Translations under genes and position numbers: made by a program | Part shown: one piece after another, positions 1 through 10,363 of the stretch | Position numbering within the stretch: position 1 is the stretch's first letter | How the letters are laid out: the number at the start of each line of letters is the position of its first letter | Notes under the pieces: generated by a model | Told to the model about the DNA's origin: nothing | Database searches by the model: none | The model's input: only the letters and a program-made list of their open reading frames with translations | Source: Psychrobacter celer | GTDB lineage: Bacteria; Pseudomonadota; Gammaproteobacteria; Pseudomonadales; Moraxellaceae | DNA: 64,000 nt | NCBI RefSeq assembly: GCF_016107555.1 | Contig: NZ_JABASU010000004.1 | Span: forward strand, 1-64,000 | Direction: 5' to 3'

Positions 1-1
1 T

Positions 2-3000
2 GGCATTGTTGAGATTGGTCAAGCATCTGACACTGGTACCATTTATGATGAAGACGCTGCAGACGGAACACCGCAAGAAGGCGACAAACCGACCGTCAGC
101 GTTGGCGATGCAAGCGTCACCGAAGGCGGCGACTTAGTGCATCAAGTCACCGTTAATGGTGCGACAACGCAGGCGGACGTCACTTATGAGTTTAGTTTAA
201 CCCCAAGTGGTAGCAACCCTGCCACCGAAGGTACTGGTAATGACTACCTCAACAATCCCGTCTTTAGTAATCCAAACATCGTGTATGATCCAGTAGCAGG
301 CACCATCACCGTTCCAGCGGGGGTCACCGACTTTAGTGTCAGCTACCCGACACTCAATGACAGTATCCTTGAGAACGATGAGACCACCACGATTACCATT
401 GGTAATGACAGTGGCACCGGTACGATTATCGACAACGATACCGCACCGACACTAACCGTAAATGACAACAGCGTTACCGAAGCAACTGGCGATACCGTTT
501 CAGGCAGTTTTAATATCACTGACCCACAAAGTGTTACTGCACTGACTGTCAGTGGTCAAGATGTCACTCTAGCAACCTCTGGCAATCCTATCACTATTAA
601 CGGTAGTGCAGGCAAGCTAGAGATTACAGGCTATATTGTCAATACAATTACAAAAACTGCTGTATTAACTTACAAATATACAGAAAACGGCAATGCAGAA
701 GATCATAGGGCTGGTGCGGTATTTGATCAGTTTGACGTGGTATTAACCAACACCATTGGCGATACTATTAATGACACCTTAGATATTGAAATCATCGACA
801 CCGCACCGACTGCTAATGATGACAAAAACACCATTAGCGAAGAAACAGATATCGTTTCAGGCAACGTGCTTACGTCAACGGGTGCCGCGACAGATGATGT
901 GGCTGATGATCTAGGTGCTGATAATTCAATAACAGCAACTACGGTAACAGCAGTGGATGGTAACACTGGTGCAATTGGAAGCGTTACACAAGGTCAATAC
1001 GGTGAACTAACGCTCAATGCGAATGGTGAATATACTTATGATGTTGATAATACTGCTATACAGTATTTGGCACTAGGTGAAAGTTTAACAGAAACCTTTG
1101 AGTATACGATCACTGATGCTGACGGTAGTACTGATACTGCCAAGCTCACTATCACCATCACAGGTACTAATGATCAACCAACCATCACTGCTGACAGTAA
1201 TGGCAATATTGCAAATATAACTTTCGTCGAGCAGACAGATGACTCAGTGATTACTCAAAGTGGCATTATTGCTTTTAGTGATATTGATACCAGTGATACC
1301 CTCACATTGAGCTACGCAAAATCTCAAAATATCTATGGTAATATTAACAACATACCGCTGACAACTGATCAAAAGGCAGCATTAGAAGGTATATTCTCAG
1401 TTGCTCAAGCAACCAATAACAATGGCGCTTGGAACATTAATGCTCCCTCTACTAAACTGGACTTCCTCCCCGAAGGCGAAACTATCACCATCCGTTATGC
1501 CGTACAAGTCAATGATAACAAGGGTGTTATTACAGAAGCGAATGGCAACGAAATCAGCAAAAGTGAAATCCGTTATGTAGAAGTTACGATCACGGGTACT
1601 AATGATGGTATATCGTTAAAAAATGATAAAAAGACAGTAAACGAAGACAGTGCAACATCAACAGGCAATATCTTTACTAACGATACTAATGATCCAGATG
1701 TTGGTGAAAGCCTAGTTGTCGAGAGTTATGACGTTTTAGGTGTGACAGATATAGCACCTGGTACGACAACCACATTAATACCAGATGGCATTAATACTAT
1801 TGGTACGATCACTGTTAATGCCAATGGTAGTTATAGCTTTAAACCAGCGGCTAACTATAGTGGTGAAGCACCAACTATCACCGCCAACGTCTCTAATGGC
1901 TTACCAATCGGAGACCCTAATCGCTCCGCTGGATCTGAAACCCTAACCATCACCGTCAACCCAGCATCTGATGCACCTGGCCTAATTGGTAAAAATACCA
2001 TTGACACAGATGAAGACACCACAGTAGCGCTAGGATCACAAGCGCGTATAACTGCAGGACTATCAGGAGGACTATCAGCACCGACAATTACAGACAATAC
2101 AGATCTTGATACCTCAAGTACCAGTAATGATACTCCTGAGCGTATTGGACTGGTGAGCTTAACGGGTTTCCGTGCGGGTACAGTGCTAGATTATGGTGGT
2201 GCAAACCCTGTGACTATTACTAGTAATAACCAAACGGTTAGAATTGAGCTTAGCAATGTAAGTACAGTGAACAACCCACCGGGTAAAAACTCAAGCACTA
2301 TCACCATGACCAAAGAGCAGTTTGAGTCAATGAAGCTCACACCGCCAAAAGATGATGCTACCAACATGAGCATCAAAATGGCGGTGACAGAGTATGAAGT
2401 AAATAGTGGTGGTACTATATTGACAGGAGTTGCTGGAAAACCTGCTAGCACTACCGTTATTGTTGATGTCCAAGCCGTCACTGATACCAGTGGTAATAAC
2501 CAAAGTGGCGACGACTTTAGCGAGTTTGGCATTGATTCAAACTATACCATTACGCCTGATGATGGTATTACCTCAATTACTGGTAATAATGTAATCGCTA
2601 ATGTTGCTGAAGGCAGTACCGTTTCCTTGCCAATCTCCACCGCCTTCGGTGATTTGGTCTATAGTAATGACAGTAACAGAGAAACCTATGGTTTTGTTAT
2701 TGAGGGTCTGGCTCCAGGTACTGTAATCGAGTTTACCCCAGCTGGTGGTGGTGCAGTACAAGAGTTTACTGCCAATAGTAGCGGTCAAGTATTGATCGGC
2801 ATTGATTCGGCTACACCTACTGAAACCACCTTGCTAGTTGATGGCGGATCAACGCCGCAGATTAGTATCAAAACGAATGATCATAATTCTCTTGATATGA
2901 ATAACATTAAAGTATCTTTATATACTCAGGATCATGATTCTGATTCAAGTGGTGTGATTGTACCTGAGCTGATAGATACAGTTGAAGTAGACTTAACCGT

Positions 3001-6000
3001 CACTCCAGTTGCTGGTCAAGTGACTGCTAATGACGCTAGCACTAAAGAGGACACTGCTGTCACCCTTGATAAGTTTGGCTTTAAAGTGCTGGATGATAAG
3101 AATGGCGCTGGTGCAGAAATCATCACCGAGATTAAGTTTGAATTACCAGCGGGTTGGACGTTTGAAGATACTACTGGTGTTGCAATCATAACTGGCAGTA
3201 CCATAACCATTAATATGACTGATCCATCAGCGGATCTAAGTCAAATGACAGTCACTCCACCACCTCATTCATCTAAAGATGCTGATATTACCTTTACAGT
3301 GACCAGCCAAGACACTGATGACGATGGTGGTAACACCGTTACAGGTACAGCAGAATTAACCCAAAAAGTAACAGTTACTCCAGTCGCTGAAAAAGTTGTT
3401 GACGATAATGGTGACGTAGTAGACAGTGACGGCGATGGTAGACCTGACCTAACTATTAATCCAGATAAAACTTATACGACTAACGCAAAAGAAGATACTG
3501 CTTTTGATCTTAATACCGATGGGTTTGACCTAAGAAGTTATTGGGAAAACCAAGACCCCTATGAACAAACTTTCGCCCTTATGACCTTTGGTTATAATGA
3601 TGCAAATGGTTTCCAATCGGTTGAAGGGGCAGTATTTAAGTACAATGACGGAACAAAGGATATTAAGTTAACCGACAACGGTGAAGGCGTTGAGATTCCT
3701 GTGGAGTACCTAAATACCGTCACCGTAACCCCACCGCAAGACTATAGCGACTACAACCTTGCCAGTGGTGCCGAGACAGCAGTAAAAGTCGAGGCCAAAA
3801 CCGTCGATATTGACGAAGATGCTGGCGATAATACCGTAAGTGAAGCCATCAGTGGCGAAAGTTACCTAACATTTGAATTTGATGTAAAAGGCGTAGCCGA
3901 TCCAGCAACCTTAGCGGTTGATCCTGCTAGGGGTTTTGAAGATCAGGCGATAACCGGTGGTAATAATCGTGATACTGCTGCGGATATGAGAGCTGAATCT
4001 GAAGGAGGGGATGTCATTCCTAACGCTGGCATCCCACTCAATATCCGTCCAAGTTCGCGTGATAATGACGGCTCTGAGACGTATGATGTCACTATATCGG
4101 ATATACCAGCAGGTGTGCAGCTGTATCAAGATAACAATGGTACAGTAACACTGTTAGATACCAGCAGTGGTTCAGTCACTATAGCTGATTATACCAATAT
4201 GGTAGATAACTTATACTTTGTCCCACCCGAGAACTTTAGTGGCACTGTGCCTCTCAAGGTTCAAGCGAAGAGTATTGAGAGCGATGGTGATGAATCAGAT
4301 TTCTTCCCAGCAGGTACCCTAACTGATCCAGCATTGACACTACCAGTTAAAGTCATTGGCAAGGCAGATCTAATAACCAATGATGACTTAGCAAAAGAGA
4401 CCGCCACTATCAATGGTAAGGACTATACTTATGTCACTGACGAGGCGACGCTAGATGGTACAGGTAACCATCAGATTGCCTTATCTAGCCTATTCAAGGA
4501 TGTTGCGGATATCGAGGCTTATGATGGTGACAGCCCAGCTGCTGAGCAAGTTATTTATCGGGTTGAAAACTTACCTGCTGGTTTTAACTTAACTGGTGCA
4601 GGGGTCACTTTCTTAGGTGGCAGTGGTTCTGATCGAGTATGGTCAGTGACCCTAGAGGCGCTACAGAAAAATACTGCACAGTTAAAGACACCAGATAACT
4701 TCGCTGGTGAAATTAACTTTACCATCACGGGTACCACTACAGAGAAGGTATCTGGTGATAGTGTCACCCACAATCAGCAAAACGTCTCTATTCTAGTAAC
4801 ACCCGATGCTGCTGATAGCACGATAAGCAATCCTCAAGTCGTTGCCACTGAAGATTTGTGGGCGACTATTGACTTTGAATCAACCTTTACAACCACAGAT
4901 CAAGGCGGTTTAACTGAAGGTCAAGAAGTGCTTGAGAGTATCACGCTATCAGCAACTGATCTAATGGCTAAAGACGTCATATTACGTGTTGACGGTACTG
5001 AAGTGGACTTAACAACTAACCCACCACCAACTTTGACATTTACGCCCGATCAGACAATCGAGATTATGTACGATGACGATAAACGTCATAGCGATGATGA
5101 TGTCAGCATAGACTTTGACTACACTTATACTGACACCGCTAAATTGATTGATAATTCAGAGATTAAGGAGTCCACTTCAGGTAGTGCTACTGTTAATGTG
5201 ACCTTCCAAGCGGTTACTGATCAGCCGAGTATGATTTTGAATGTAAACGATGGCACTATTGATAACAGCGGTACGGATAATACTGCTTCTGTCACCGTAT
5301 CACTATCGTCACCTGACCAAGATGGCTCAGAGAGCTTTACTCGCCTAGAAGTTACTGATGTTCCTGAGGGTCTGAATGTAGTGGGTGGTATCTTATCAGA
5401 TGGTATCTGGTACGTTGATGTGCCTAATAACCCAGCCATCACTACCACAGCGCCGACTTATGAATTAGTGCTTGAGCGTAATGACAGCACGGTCAATATA
5501 CCCAAAGGGTCTTTCACTATTAAAGTGACGGGTATTACACAAGATATTAATGGTCAAGGTAGTGACGGTAGCGAAGCGCGTGTAGAAGGAAGCTTTGATG
5601 TTATTTTAGATAGAACGGGCGGTGGTGATGCGCCTGTCAAGCCTGACTTAATAGATAGCTTTACTAGTAAGGCAGAAATACCAGCACAGTTAGAGGATAC
5701 TGGTTTTACTCTTGGCGATATATTAGATGCGACTCTGAATCCTGTGACCGCTGATACTGTCGACTCTTATACTTTCTCATTGACTGATCTGCCAGCAGGC
5801 ACTGTATTAGAGAGTACCAACCCAGCGGTGAGTGTGCAGCAGATTGGCGGTAAATGGATCATCAGTGTTGATGATGCCAGCCTTAGTCCAGAAGCCGCCC
5901 TTGATCAGGTAATGGTCAAGCCGCCTCAGGACTTTAGCACCAATATGACAGATGGTAGCCAAGATCTTACCTTTAATGCCAACTTTACCGTCTTGGATAA

Positions 6001-7834
6001 AGATGGTGGCGAGGAACGAGTGCAGGTTGACGACGTCAAGGTTGAGATCAAGCCAGTTACGGATCCGATAGACAATGATGGTAAAACCACGATAGTTGAT
6101 ACGGATGAGGACACCAAAGTAGAAATTGAGATCGACTTAACCAACACGGCTGACGGTAATAATGTTGAGATTATTAATGATAAGCTGTATCTGCAGCTGG
6201 ATGAGTCTGGTCTAACGACTGATAATGGCACTAGCGGAAAACTAACGGATGATAATGGTAACGACTTGACGCTTGTAACATTGGCAGATGGTGACGTTGC
6301 TGATATTCCAGCTGGTGATTATTATATCGTAGATGTAGGCACGCCTATTTTTTATGAACCTGCCGAAAATGAAGACGGCACGGCAACAGTTGATGTCTAT
6401 GCCGCTCATAAAGAGAGTCATAATATCAGCGGACATGACAGTGGTACAAAGACTTATAAGCACAGTTATGACGTCACAGTCGAGTCGCAGCCAGACAATC
6501 TAAGTATTACTGATAAGAGTGATCAATCAAAAACCACTGCTAGCGGTAATGAAGATACTATGATTGCTATCGACTATAAGATTGCGACTATCGATAAAGA
6601 CAATACTGATGCCGCTACTGCCATCACCTTAGACAATATCCCTAATGGTTATCTGGTCTACTATACCGATACTAATGGCGATCCCGTCTTGGCAAGTAAC
6701 AATGGTAATTCTGGCGGTAATAACTCATGGTCTATTGACGCCTCCAAACTGGGTAACGTCAACAGTGGCGCAGCAGGTGAAACGCCTAATATATTCATTA
6801 TGCCCCCTGAAAATATCAGCGGTGAAGTAACTGGTATCGAGATGAAGGTGGTTAATGACAGCGGTATGATTAGTGATCCTCTAGTGATTGATCTCGATGT
6901 GACCCCAGTCGCTGATGGGGTAACTGCTAATCCTTCTACTATTCTTGGTAGTCAGGGTAAGTGGACCACGCTTAACCTAAACGCAGTTATGCAAGACACG
7001 GATGGTAGTGAGACCGTTAATATGGTTATCACTGATGATGGCGTTAGCTTAACCGATGATGTCTTACGCTTTAGGGTGAAGAGTACAGGTGAAATGTTGA
7101 CTGCCGTGTGGGATGATAGTACTAATAGCTATACCATAACTGGTATCACCCCTGAGCAAATAAATGACTTACAAATTCAGTCTTCTGTACCGCTAAAAGG
7201 TGATTTGGACTTTGCGCTTAGCACTACCGATACTGTAGGGGCTATGACGGATACGTCTGGCGTTTATACAGATAACAATGGTAAATTACCGTCTATATCT
7301 GTCGATATTGCTTTTAGCAAAACCTTTGTAGGTACAGCAGAGAATGATATCGTTGATGCCTCTGGACAGTCTGTAGCTGTGAATTATAAAGGCGGCGCTG
7401 GTGATGACACCTTAATCGGAGGTAGCGGTAATGACTTCCTCGATGGTGGCACTGGTGTCAATACGCTGAAAGGTGGTGCAGGTAACGATAAAATTGTATT
7501 CTCTGTAGATAACCTATTGATGGATGGTGGTGACGGCATAGATACCTTGTTAGTAGATACTAGTATTGACTTTAGCAGCGTGATTGATAACATGGAAGTC
7601 ATAGAACTGGGTGTTGGCGCGCAGTCATTGACTAACCTTACTACCAGTGATGTCATTGAGATGACCGATAGTAACAATGAGCTGTTTATCAATGGCGACA
7701 ATGCTGATAGTGTCTCTTTAACAGCGGATTTTGAAAAACAGCAAACGTCTGATGAGACCGGATATGCTCAGTATCAGAGCACTATAGATCCATCGGTGAC
7801 TCTATATGTCGATACTGATATTACCGTGATATAA
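2..7834 (+). CDS. Giant RTX adhesin, Lap/Bap type, 5' end outside window
   Basis: The reading frame is open from base 2, so the start codon lies upstream and only the C-terminal ~2610 residues are present; the first in-window ATG is at 137. The protein is built of tandem acidic, Thr/Asp/Asn-rich beta domains: Calx-beta-like repeats at the left end, VCBS-like blocks around 1000-1160 (motif ITITGTND, repeated near 1590), then many repeats opening with EDT and closing with VTPV or similar. Near 7390-7500 come RTX nonapeptides (GGAGDDTLIGGSGNDFLDGG) that bind calcium, followed by a ~100-residue tail typical of T1SS C-terminal targets (VCA0849 subclass). No cysteine-rich or membrane segment is seen. 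By family knowledge such proteins are surface adhesins for biofilm, exported in one step by a LapBCE-type machine, and those genes follow at 8.8-13.8 kb. Exact ligand specificity is not readable. Confidence 0.93.
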   Translation, partial: GIVEIGQASDTGTIYDEDAADGTPQEGDKPTVSVGDASVTEGGDLVHQVTVNGATTQADVTYEFSLTPSGSNPATEGTGNDYLNNPVFSNPNIVYDPVAGTITVPAGVTDFSVSYPTLNDSILENDETTTITIGNDSGTGTIIDNDTAPTLTVNDNSVTEATGDTVSGSFNITDPQSVTALTVSGQDVTLATSGNPITINGSAGKLEITGYIVNTITKTAVLTYKYTENGNAEDHRAGAVFDQFDVVLTNTIGDTINDTLDIEIIDTAPTANDDKNTISEETDIVSGNVLTSTGAATDDVADDLGADNSITATTVTAVDGNTGAIGSVTQGQYGELTLNANGEYTYDVDNTAIQYLALGESLTETFEYTITDADGSTDTAKLTITITGTNDQPTITADSNGNIANITFVEQTDDSVITQSGIIAFSDIDTSDTLTLSYAKSQNIYGNINNIPLTTDQKAALEGIFSVAQATNNNGAWNINAPSTKLDFLPEGETITIRYAVQVNDNKGVITEANGNEISKSEIRYVEVTITGTNDGISLKNDKKTVNEDSATSTGNIFTNDTNDPDVGESLVVESYDVLGVTDIAPGTTTTLIPDGINTIGTITVNANGSYSFKPAANYSGEAPTITANVSNGLPIGDPNRSAGSETLTITVNPASDAPGLIGKNTIDTDEDTTVALGSQARITAGLSGGLSAPTITDNTDLDTSSTSNDTPERIGLVSLTGFRAGTVLDYGGANPVTITSNNQTVRIELSNVSTVNNPPGKNSSTITMTKEQFESMKLTPPKDDATNMSIKMAVTEYEVNSGGTILTGVAGKPASTTVIVDVQAVTDTSGNNQSGDDFSEFGIDSNYTITPDDGITSITGNNVIANVAEGSTVSLPISTAFGDLVYSNDSNRETYGFVIEGLAPGTVIEFTPAGGGAVQEFTANSSGQVLIGIDSATPTETTLLVDGGSTPQISIKTNDHNSLDMNNIKVSLYTQDHDSDSSGVIVPELIDTVEVDLTVTPVAGQVTANDASTKEDTAVTLDKFGFKVLDDKNGAGAEIITEIKFELPAGWTFEDTTGVAIITGSTITINMTDPSADLSQMTVTPPPHSSKDADITFTVTSQDTDDDGGNTVTGTAELTQKVTVTPVAEKVVDDNGDVVDSDGDGRPDLTINPDKTYTTNAKEDTAFDLNTDGFDLRSYWENQDPYEQTFALMTFGYNDANGFQSVEGAVFKYNDGTKDIKLTDNGEGVEIPVEYLNTVTVTPPQDYSDYNLASGAETAVKVEAKTVDIDEDAGDNTVSEAISGESYLTFEFDVKGVADPATLAVDPARGFEDQAITGGNNRDTAADMRAESEGGDVIPNAGIPLNIRPSSRDNDGSETYDVTISDIPAGVQLYQDNNGTVTLLDTSSGSVTIADYTNMVDNLYFVPPENFSGTVPLKVQAKSIESDGDESDFFPAGTLTDPALTLPVKVIGKADLITNDDLAKETATINGKDYTYVTDEATLDGTGNHQIALSSLFKDVADIEAYDGDSPAAEQVIYRVENLPAGFNLTGAGVTFLGGSGSDRVWSVTLEALQKNTAQLKTPDNFAGEINFTITGTTTEKVSGDSVTHNQQNVSILVTPDAADSTISNPQVVATEDLWATIDFESTFTTTDQGGLTEGQEVLESITLSATDLMAKDVILRVDGTEVDLTTNPPPTLTFTPDQTIEIMYDDDKRHSDDDVSIDFDYTYTDTAKLIDNSEIKESTSGSATVNVTFQAVTDQPSMILNVNDGTIDNSGTDNTASVTVSLSSPDQDGSESFTRLEVTDVPEGLNVVGGILSDGIWYVDVPNNPAITTTAPTYELVLERNDSTVNIPKGSFTIKVTGITQDINGQGSDGSEARVEGSFDVILDRTGGGDAPVKPDLIDSFTSKAEIPAQLEDTGFTLGDILDATLNPVTADTVDSYTFSLTDLPAGTVLESTNPAVSVQQIGGKWIISVDDASLSPEAALDQVMVKPPQDFSTNMTDGSQDLTFNANFTVLDKDGGEERVQVDDVKVEIKPVTDPIDNDGKTTIVDTDEDTKVEIEIDLTNTADGNNVEIINDKLYLQLDESGLTTDNGTSGKLTDDNGNDLTLVTLADGDVADIPAGDYYIVDVGTPIFYEPAENEDGTATVDVYAAHKESHNISGHDSGTKTYKHSYDVTVESQPDNLSITDKSDQSKTTASGNEDTMIAIDYKIATIDKDNTDAATAITLDNIPNGYLVYYTDTNGDPVLASNNGNSGGNNSWSIDASKLGNVNSGAAGETPNIFIMPPENISGEVTGIEMKVVNDSGMISDPLVIDLDVTPVADGVTANPSTILGSQGKWTTLNLNAVMQDTDGSETVNMVITDDGVSLTDDVLRFRVKSTGEMLTAVWDDSTNSYTITGITPEQINDLQIQSSVPLKGDLDFALSTTDTVGAMTDTSGVYTDNNGKLPSISVDIAFSKTFVGTAENDIVDASGQSVAVNYKGGAGDDTLIGGSGNDFLDGGTGVNTLKGGAGNDKIVFSVDNLLMDGGDGIDTLLVDTSIDFSSVIDNMEVIELGVGAQSLTNLTTSDVIEMTDSNNELFINGDNADSVSLTADFEKQQTSDETGYAQYQSTIDPSVTLYVDTDITVI

Positions 7835-7867
7835 TTGCTATCTTTTCTAGATAATGTTGATGTAAAC

Positions 7868-7896
7868 AAAAAAGCCATACTTGTGATGGCTTTTTT
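7868..7896. terminator. Bidirectional Rho-independent terminator
   Basis: An 11-bp stem AAAAAAGCCAT / ATGGCTTTTTT with a 7-nt loop sits between the convergent adhesin gene and the 261-aa membrane-protein gene. A and T tracts on the two sides let it work in both directions. Confidence 0.85.
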
Positions 7897-7905
7897 GTTA
7901 CGTAT

Positions 7906-8691
7906 TTAGTTGTTTTTTGACTTGTCTAATGAGGTAATAGGGGAGATGGGATAATCAGGTGTCGTCATCTCATCAGCGGGGCTGGCAAGTATAGGCGGCT
8001 CTATAGGCTGGTTGGCTTGTTGCGCATCGATTTGCTGTTGATTGCGTTGCTTGACCTCATTAATGAGCTTGGAGAGTTGTTCGCTGTCTTTGTCAATATC
8101 TGCATTTAGCTGCTGAGTTTCTTGGGTTTGCTGCAGTCGATATCCAGACAGATTTTGTTGCTCACCATTGACAGCTCTGTTATTGATAGTCGTCACTGAA
8201 AGATCATCATTGTCCTCGCTATCCTTGCTCAAAGAGGCTCTGCGGCTTGTCTCTATAACAGACGGCTCTTGTGACGAAGGGGGTTTTTGGGGTGGTGTAT
8301 GCTCTTGCGGTTTATGGTTTTGGGTCGCAGTATTGTTGTTCGATACGGGGGCTGCTGATGCGGTAGGTTCTGTATTTGCGCTCACTTTAGCGGTAAAAAC
8401 CTCTGTATCATCAACTGTGACCTGATCAACCGCTATTTGATCAATTGTGATTTTAGTGTCTTCTGCTATCATAGGTTTGCTGGTAATAGGCTGGTTTTTA
8501 TTTATTAAGGCTTGCGATTCAGACGTTTTTTTGTGGTCGAATACGGTAAAGTAGACAACGATTGCTAGCAAAACATGCAGTAATAGAGCCAATACGATGG
8601 TTAGGATTGGCTGATCTTTTGGTTTGCTCGTTGGCGTAGGCGCTGAAGGGTGAGGCATAGGGTAATCCATATGTTGACGCTGAGGGCTCAA
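7906..8691 (-). CDS. Small single-pass membrane protein, unknown function
   Basis: This 261-aa frame opens with a TTG; an in-frame ATG lies at 8670. It has a Pro-rich N-terminus, one hydrophobic helix (residues ~28-48, LTIVLALLLHVLLAIVVYF), then a long polar, Gln/Pro/Thr-rich tail with probable coiled-coil (~170-235). The layout (short cytoplasmic end, one TM, extended periplasmic tail) recalls TonB/TolA-like proteins, but no conserved domain is recognised. It is convergent with the adhesin and divergent from the TolC-like gene, so it may belong to the adhesion/secretion locus. Neither start has a good ribosome site. A second frame starting with ATG at 8728 runs 14 codons into the same region, so the true N-terminus might be MIKDVLKRLLKSFEP joined by a frameshift near 8690-8697. 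The ORF is probably real; its function and start are uncertain. Confidence 0.6.
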   Translation of the reverse strand: MSPQRQHMDYPMPHPSAPTPTSKPKDQPILTIVLALLLHVLLAIVVYFTVFDHKKTSESQALINKNQPITSKPMIAEDTKITIDQIAVDQVTVDDTEVFTAKVSANTEPTASAAPVSNNNTATQNHKPQEHTPPQKPPSSQEPSVIETSRRASLSKDSEDNDDLSVTTINNRAVNGEQQNLSGYRLQQTQETQQLNADIDKDSEQLSKLINEVKQRNQQQIDAQQANQPIEPPILASPADEMTTPDYPISPITSLDKSKNN

Positions 8692-8794
8692 AACTTTTTA
8701 ATAAACGCTTCAATACGTCTTTAATCATTGATAATCATCACGATGAACTTTGTTATTATCTAAAAAACAATAGCAGCAAAGAAGCCATAATATC

Positions 8795-10351
8795 ATGTTG
8801 CACTTTTATTTTTATCCCGATCAGTCCCAAGCAATGATCAAAAAGCCAATGTTTAAAAGGTGCTTTATCATAAAAAAACTACGTCATAGCTTATCACCTT
8901 TGGTATCGACAACCGCAATAGGTATGTTACTGATGACGCTATCAAGTGCGGCATTTGCCAATGCTGATACGCATATTAATACATTGATTGACCAAGCGAT
9001 TGAAACCCATCCTCTCGTTGGTTCGGCACGTGCTGAGCAGCAGGCGACGACAGAGAGTATCCGTGCTGCCAAGCTCAACTTGCTACCAGCACCGACATTG
9101 TCATCAGGCTATGATCGTGACGATGGCATGGTCTCTCGGTTTCAGCTACGGCAGTCATTATGGACGGGTGGCAAGCTTACTGCCAACGTCAATCAAGCAC
9201 TTTTTGATGATAAAGCAGCCACAGAGTATATTTACGAGCAACAGAATCAAGTCGCTAAAACCACCATTGAGGCATGGCAAAGCTATATCACTGCTGTGTC
9301 TAAGCAGCAAGTCTATTATGATAATCTGCAACTGTTGATAGAGTTTGAGGAAATGATGCAGCGCCGAGTCAATCAAGGTGTATCGGCGCGTATCGAGATG
9401 GATTTAGTAACCAATCGCATCTTACAAGAGCAAAACTCGTATCAAGCAGCAGTAGAGCAGCAGCGTATTGCTATCGCTCGATTAGAGCAAATCACTGGCC
9501 GTAAGCTGTCAGCAGCTGATCTGCCAGTGCCGAATATTGGTGAGCTTGTCAGCTATGCCAAAGGCTACTCTCAAACCTTTGAAAAAATGGCATTCGATCA
9601 GGCCAGCTTTTATAATCCTACTGTGGTAAAAGGGCACTATCAAGTTGAAGCGGCTAAGCAAGAAGTTAAGTCATTACAGGCGGCGCGTTATCCGACTTTT
9701 TATGCACAGTACGAATACGACTACTATCATGATGAAAATAGAAACAACAATCAGAATAATAGTGAAGGTGAGTTTTCGGTAGGCTTAAGCTATGATCCAG
9801 GAGCAGGCCTATCTAATTTGGCACTAGCCCGGGCATCAGCCTCACGAGTAAACAGCCTTTCACAGTCAAAAGAAGCGTCAAGACGACAAGTGCTTGAGAC
9901 CATTCAAACTCAATATCAGCAGTTTGCTAGTGCTAAGGATCAAGAGCGCTCTTTGATCGCAGCAGTCGCAGGCGCACAGATTGTGGTGAGCTCTTATCGC
10001 CGCCAGTTTATCGCTGGACGCAAGTCTTGGCTTGAGGTGCTCAATGCGGTGCGCGAGCATTCTCAATATCAGGCGCAGTTAGTTGAGACACGAACGTCTA
10101 TTATTGCAGCGTATTATAAACTGCAAGTTGATTTTGGCATGATGCCATGGCAGAAGTTTGATCAAAGTCGTCAGCTAGACCCGCTGTTCCGCCCACTAGA
10201 TCCCGTCAAAAACTGGTTTATTCGTCAAGATGCTGCTAGGCAGGTGCCCGATCAGGCAGTTATTGAGGCAGTCGTATTGCAATCAGATCATGTCGCCAAG
10301 CCCAAGAGTGCGACAGGGGTAAACACTTATCCCCTCCCAGTAAACCAGTAG
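8795..10351 (+). CDS. TolC-family outer-membrane channel of adhesin exporter (LapE-like)
   Basis: The 518-aa product carries a signal peptide (hydrophobic run ending SSAAFA before NADTH) and two OEP repeats rich in long alternating helices, as in TolC/AggA/LapE. It would form the outer-membrane and periplasmic tunnel of a type I secretion system. The annotated ATG at 8795 gives an unusually long n-region (about 33 residues before the hydrophobic core); ATGs at 8834 and 8849 give a more usual signal peptide, so the true start may be internal. The gene ends 12 bp before the ABC-exporter gene and is clearly cotranscribed with it and the HlyD-like adaptor. The C-terminal ~80 residues after the second repeat form a polar extension. 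Substrate is inferred to be the RTX adhesin directly upstream. Confidence 0.88.
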   Translation: MLHFYFYPDQSQAMIKKPMFKRCFIIKKLRHSLSPLVSTTAIGMLLMTLSSAAFANADTHINTLIDQAIETHPLVGSARAEQQATTESIRAAKLNLLPAPTLSSGYDRDDGMVSRFQLRQSLWTGGKLTANVNQALFDDKAATEYIYEQQNQVAKTTIEAWQSYITAVSKQQVYYDNLQLLIEFEEMMQRRVNQGVSARIEMDLVTNRILQEQNSYQAAVEQQRIAIARLEQITGRKLSAADLPVPNIGELVSYAKGYSQTFEKMAFDQASFYNPTVVKGHYQVEAAKQEVKSLQAARYPTFYAQYEYDYYHDENRNNNQNNSEGEFSVGLSYDPGAGLSNLALARASASRVNSLSQSKEASRRQVLETIQTQYQQFASAKDQERSLIAAVAGAQIVVSSYRRQFIAGRKSWLEVLNAVREHSQYQAQLVETRTSIIAAYYKLQVDFGMMPWQKFDQSRQLDPLFRPLDPVKNWFIRQDAARQVPDQAVIEAVVLQSDHVAKPKSATGVNTYPLPVNQ

Positions 10352-10363
10352 GATATATGTATC

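Noticed and set aside
1..7500. Regular repeats that might suggest a CRISPR array or satellite DNA
   Set aside because: The repeats are degenerate protein-domain repeats in one long frame; no short identical direct repeats with unique spacers are seen. No CRISPR array was found in the window.
137..7834. Many opposite-strand frames of 60-113 codons inside the adhesin gene
   Set aside because: They have repetitive Ser/Val-rich composition mirrored from the Thr/Asp-rich repeats, no ribosome sites and no domain; shadows of the repeat composition.
9878..10066. Short antisense frames within the TolC, ABC and HlyD-like genes
   Set aside because: They are shadows of well-supported genes, with no independent start signals.
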